DNA of 7,462 nucleotides from Holophagaceae bacterium (GTDB taxonomy: Bacteria; Acidobacteriota; Holophagae; Holophagales; Holophagaceae). Below are positions 7,048 through 7,462 of the stretch, piece after piece. The position numbers and the translations under genes are program-made. Within the stretch, counting starts at the first letter, position 1; each line of letters opens with the position of its first letter. The stretch is from contig JANXQX010000088.1 in assembly GCA_025353305.1 (NCBI GenBank), forward strand, positions 1 through 7,462, read 5' to 3'. Under the pieces are notes generated by a model. That model ran no database searches and was not told where the DNA came from. It saw only the letters and a program-made list of their open reading frames with translations.

Positions 7048-7242
7048 GTAGGTTCGGTGATTGAAAGGGTACCCAAGTTCGTGTTAAATGAGCCTGGTAG
7101 CCGGGCGGTCTCCCCATTGTGTATAGGGTTTTTAAAAGCCCCATTTTGAGTGTGGGGACGAAGGGACCCCGGGGGGTTTAGACAGGGACCGGGTTGAAAA
7201 GTGGATGCGCAGAGGTCGACTGCAGCTTTCCAAGGGGTTGGC

Positions 7243-7462
7243 ATGGGCGAGTTCCTGCTTGTTGATACGCGACGCGCTTGCCTGGGTCAAGGGAAAGACA
7301 GAGCTTCCGCGACCCGCAGCGATTGGCAGGATTCTCGTTCTGGGTTTTCAGGTTCTTCGCGCTCGCTACGTCGGTTGGGGTTTGACTTCGACGCATGTGA
7401 GGGTCGCCTGAAGGACGCGCAGGCGAGTGTGACACGGGCCCGTGGCCCCCGCCCCTTCGGGG
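7243..7462 (+). CDS. Possible partial gene running off the right edge
   Basis: A plus-strand frame opens with ATG at 7243, after AAGGGG at 7232-7237, and has no stop to the window edge (73 codons). The product starts MGEFLLVDTRR and later has a serine/arginine-rich stretch and LRRLGFDFDACEGRLKDAQ. I recognise no family. The codon third positions are not strongly biased, and the DNA overlaps a leftward promoter candidate and several hairpins, so this may be a chance frame in non-coding DNA. Confidence 0.22.
   Translation, partial: MGEFLLVDTRRACLGQGKDRASATRSDWQDSRSGFSGSSRSLRRLGFDFDACEGRLKDAQASVTRARGPRPFG
7262..7290 (-). promoter_or_regulatory. Sigma70-like promoter reading left
   Basis: On the minus strand, TTGACC (plus 7285-7290) and TATCAA (plus 7262-7267) are separated by exactly 17 bases, close to the TTGACA/TATAAT consensus and ideal spacing. 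Transcription would start near 7255 and give a leader of about 260 bases before the ATG at 6996. It is the best candidate promoter for the minus-strand accessory genes. The inference rests on sequence match only. Confidence 0.45.
7404..7462. repeat. Cluster of inverted repeats at the right edge
   Basis: Three structures follow one another. TCGCCTG (7404-7410) pairs perfectly with CAGGCGA (7420-7426) over a 9-base loop. CACGGGCCCGTG (7433-7444) is a perfect palindrome. CCCCTTCGGGG (7452-7462) is a short hairpin cut by the window end. A weaker CGTCG/CGACG pair lies just before them (7369-7393). This could be a terminator region, a structured RNA, or part of a repeat element continuing beyond the window. 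Confidence 0.4.

Larger units (their letters stand above)
6997..7462. other. 466-bp region without a confident gene, rich in structure
   Basis: This stretch separates the minus-strand gene at 6996 from the window edge. It holds a perfect 20-bp palindrome, a leftward promoter candidate and several hairpins, annotated separately. A minus-strand frame of 93 codons (7244-6963) starts with ATG after AGGA (plus 7253-7256) but overlaps the next gene by 34 bp, has unremarkable composition and no recognisable domain. I treat it as unproven. Much of the region is probably the leader of the 6996-6265 gene. Confidence 0.5.

Noticed and set aside
7122..7144. GGGTTTTTAAAAGCCCC as an intrinsic terminator
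   Set aside because: The arms are contiguous with no room for a loop without losing the A/T pairs, and the following T run is short.
7178..7435. 85-codon minus-strand open frame at the right edge
   Set aside because: It spans the leftward promoter candidate and the hairpins, its composition is low-information, and its N-terminus lies in the structured region; not supported as a gene.
1..7462. CRISPR array, tRNA, rRNA, retron or toxin-antitoxin module
   Set aside because: No regularly spaced repeats, no cloverleaf-type conserved bases, no reverse transcriptase and no recognisable toxin or antitoxin were found on either strand.

Overview
The window joins two conserved bacterial housekeeping genes to a poorly recognisable accessory region. 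The organism is a GC-rich bacterium with Shine-Dalgarno initiation. The protein styles (a pyruvoyl PanD, a roughly 500-residue RNase E/G-type nuclease, several exported orphan proteins) suggest a Gram-negative-like phylum. Acidobacteriota/Holophagae is my guess, but nothing in the sequence proves it.

Layout, left to right. (1) 1-2168, plus strand: panD (aspartate 1-decarboxylase, beta-alanine for coenzyme A) followed 128 bp later by rng (ribonuclease G, rRNA/mRNA processing). Both look intact, with good ribosome binding sites and conserved catalytic residues. (2) 2169-2264: a short convergent intergenic region with an imperfect stem-loop that may end transcription from both sides. (3) 2265-4452, minus strand: two orphan genes overlapping by 17 bp. 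The first in transcription order encodes a 572-residue membrane-anchored or exported protein with a helical, HEAT-like middle. The second encodes a 161-residue exported protein whose predicted mature N-terminus (Trp, then His) recalls the zinc-dependent phospholipase C / S1-P1 nuclease fold, but it is far too short for that family. (4) 4457 to about 4598, minus strand: an open frame that looks like the last ~46 codons of a further gene. (5) about 4599 to about 6180: an IS1380-family insertion sequence, transposase on the plus strand, whose terminal repeats I could not fix. (6) 6265-6996, minus strand: an orphan exported protein of 243 residues. (7) 6997-7462: no confident gene, but unusual structure: a perfect 20-bp palindrome just upstream of the orphan gene, a good sigma70-like promoter reading left at 7262-7290, and a cluster of hairpins at the right edge.

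The simplest reading is a minus-strand transcription unit (promoter near 7290, long leader, 6996-6265 gene, a lost gene, 4452-2734 gene, 2750-2265 gene) encoding exported proteins, later split by an IS1380-type element that left only the 3' end of one gene. I found no CRISPR array, tRNA, rRNA, recognisable toxin-antitoxin pair or phage-defence system.
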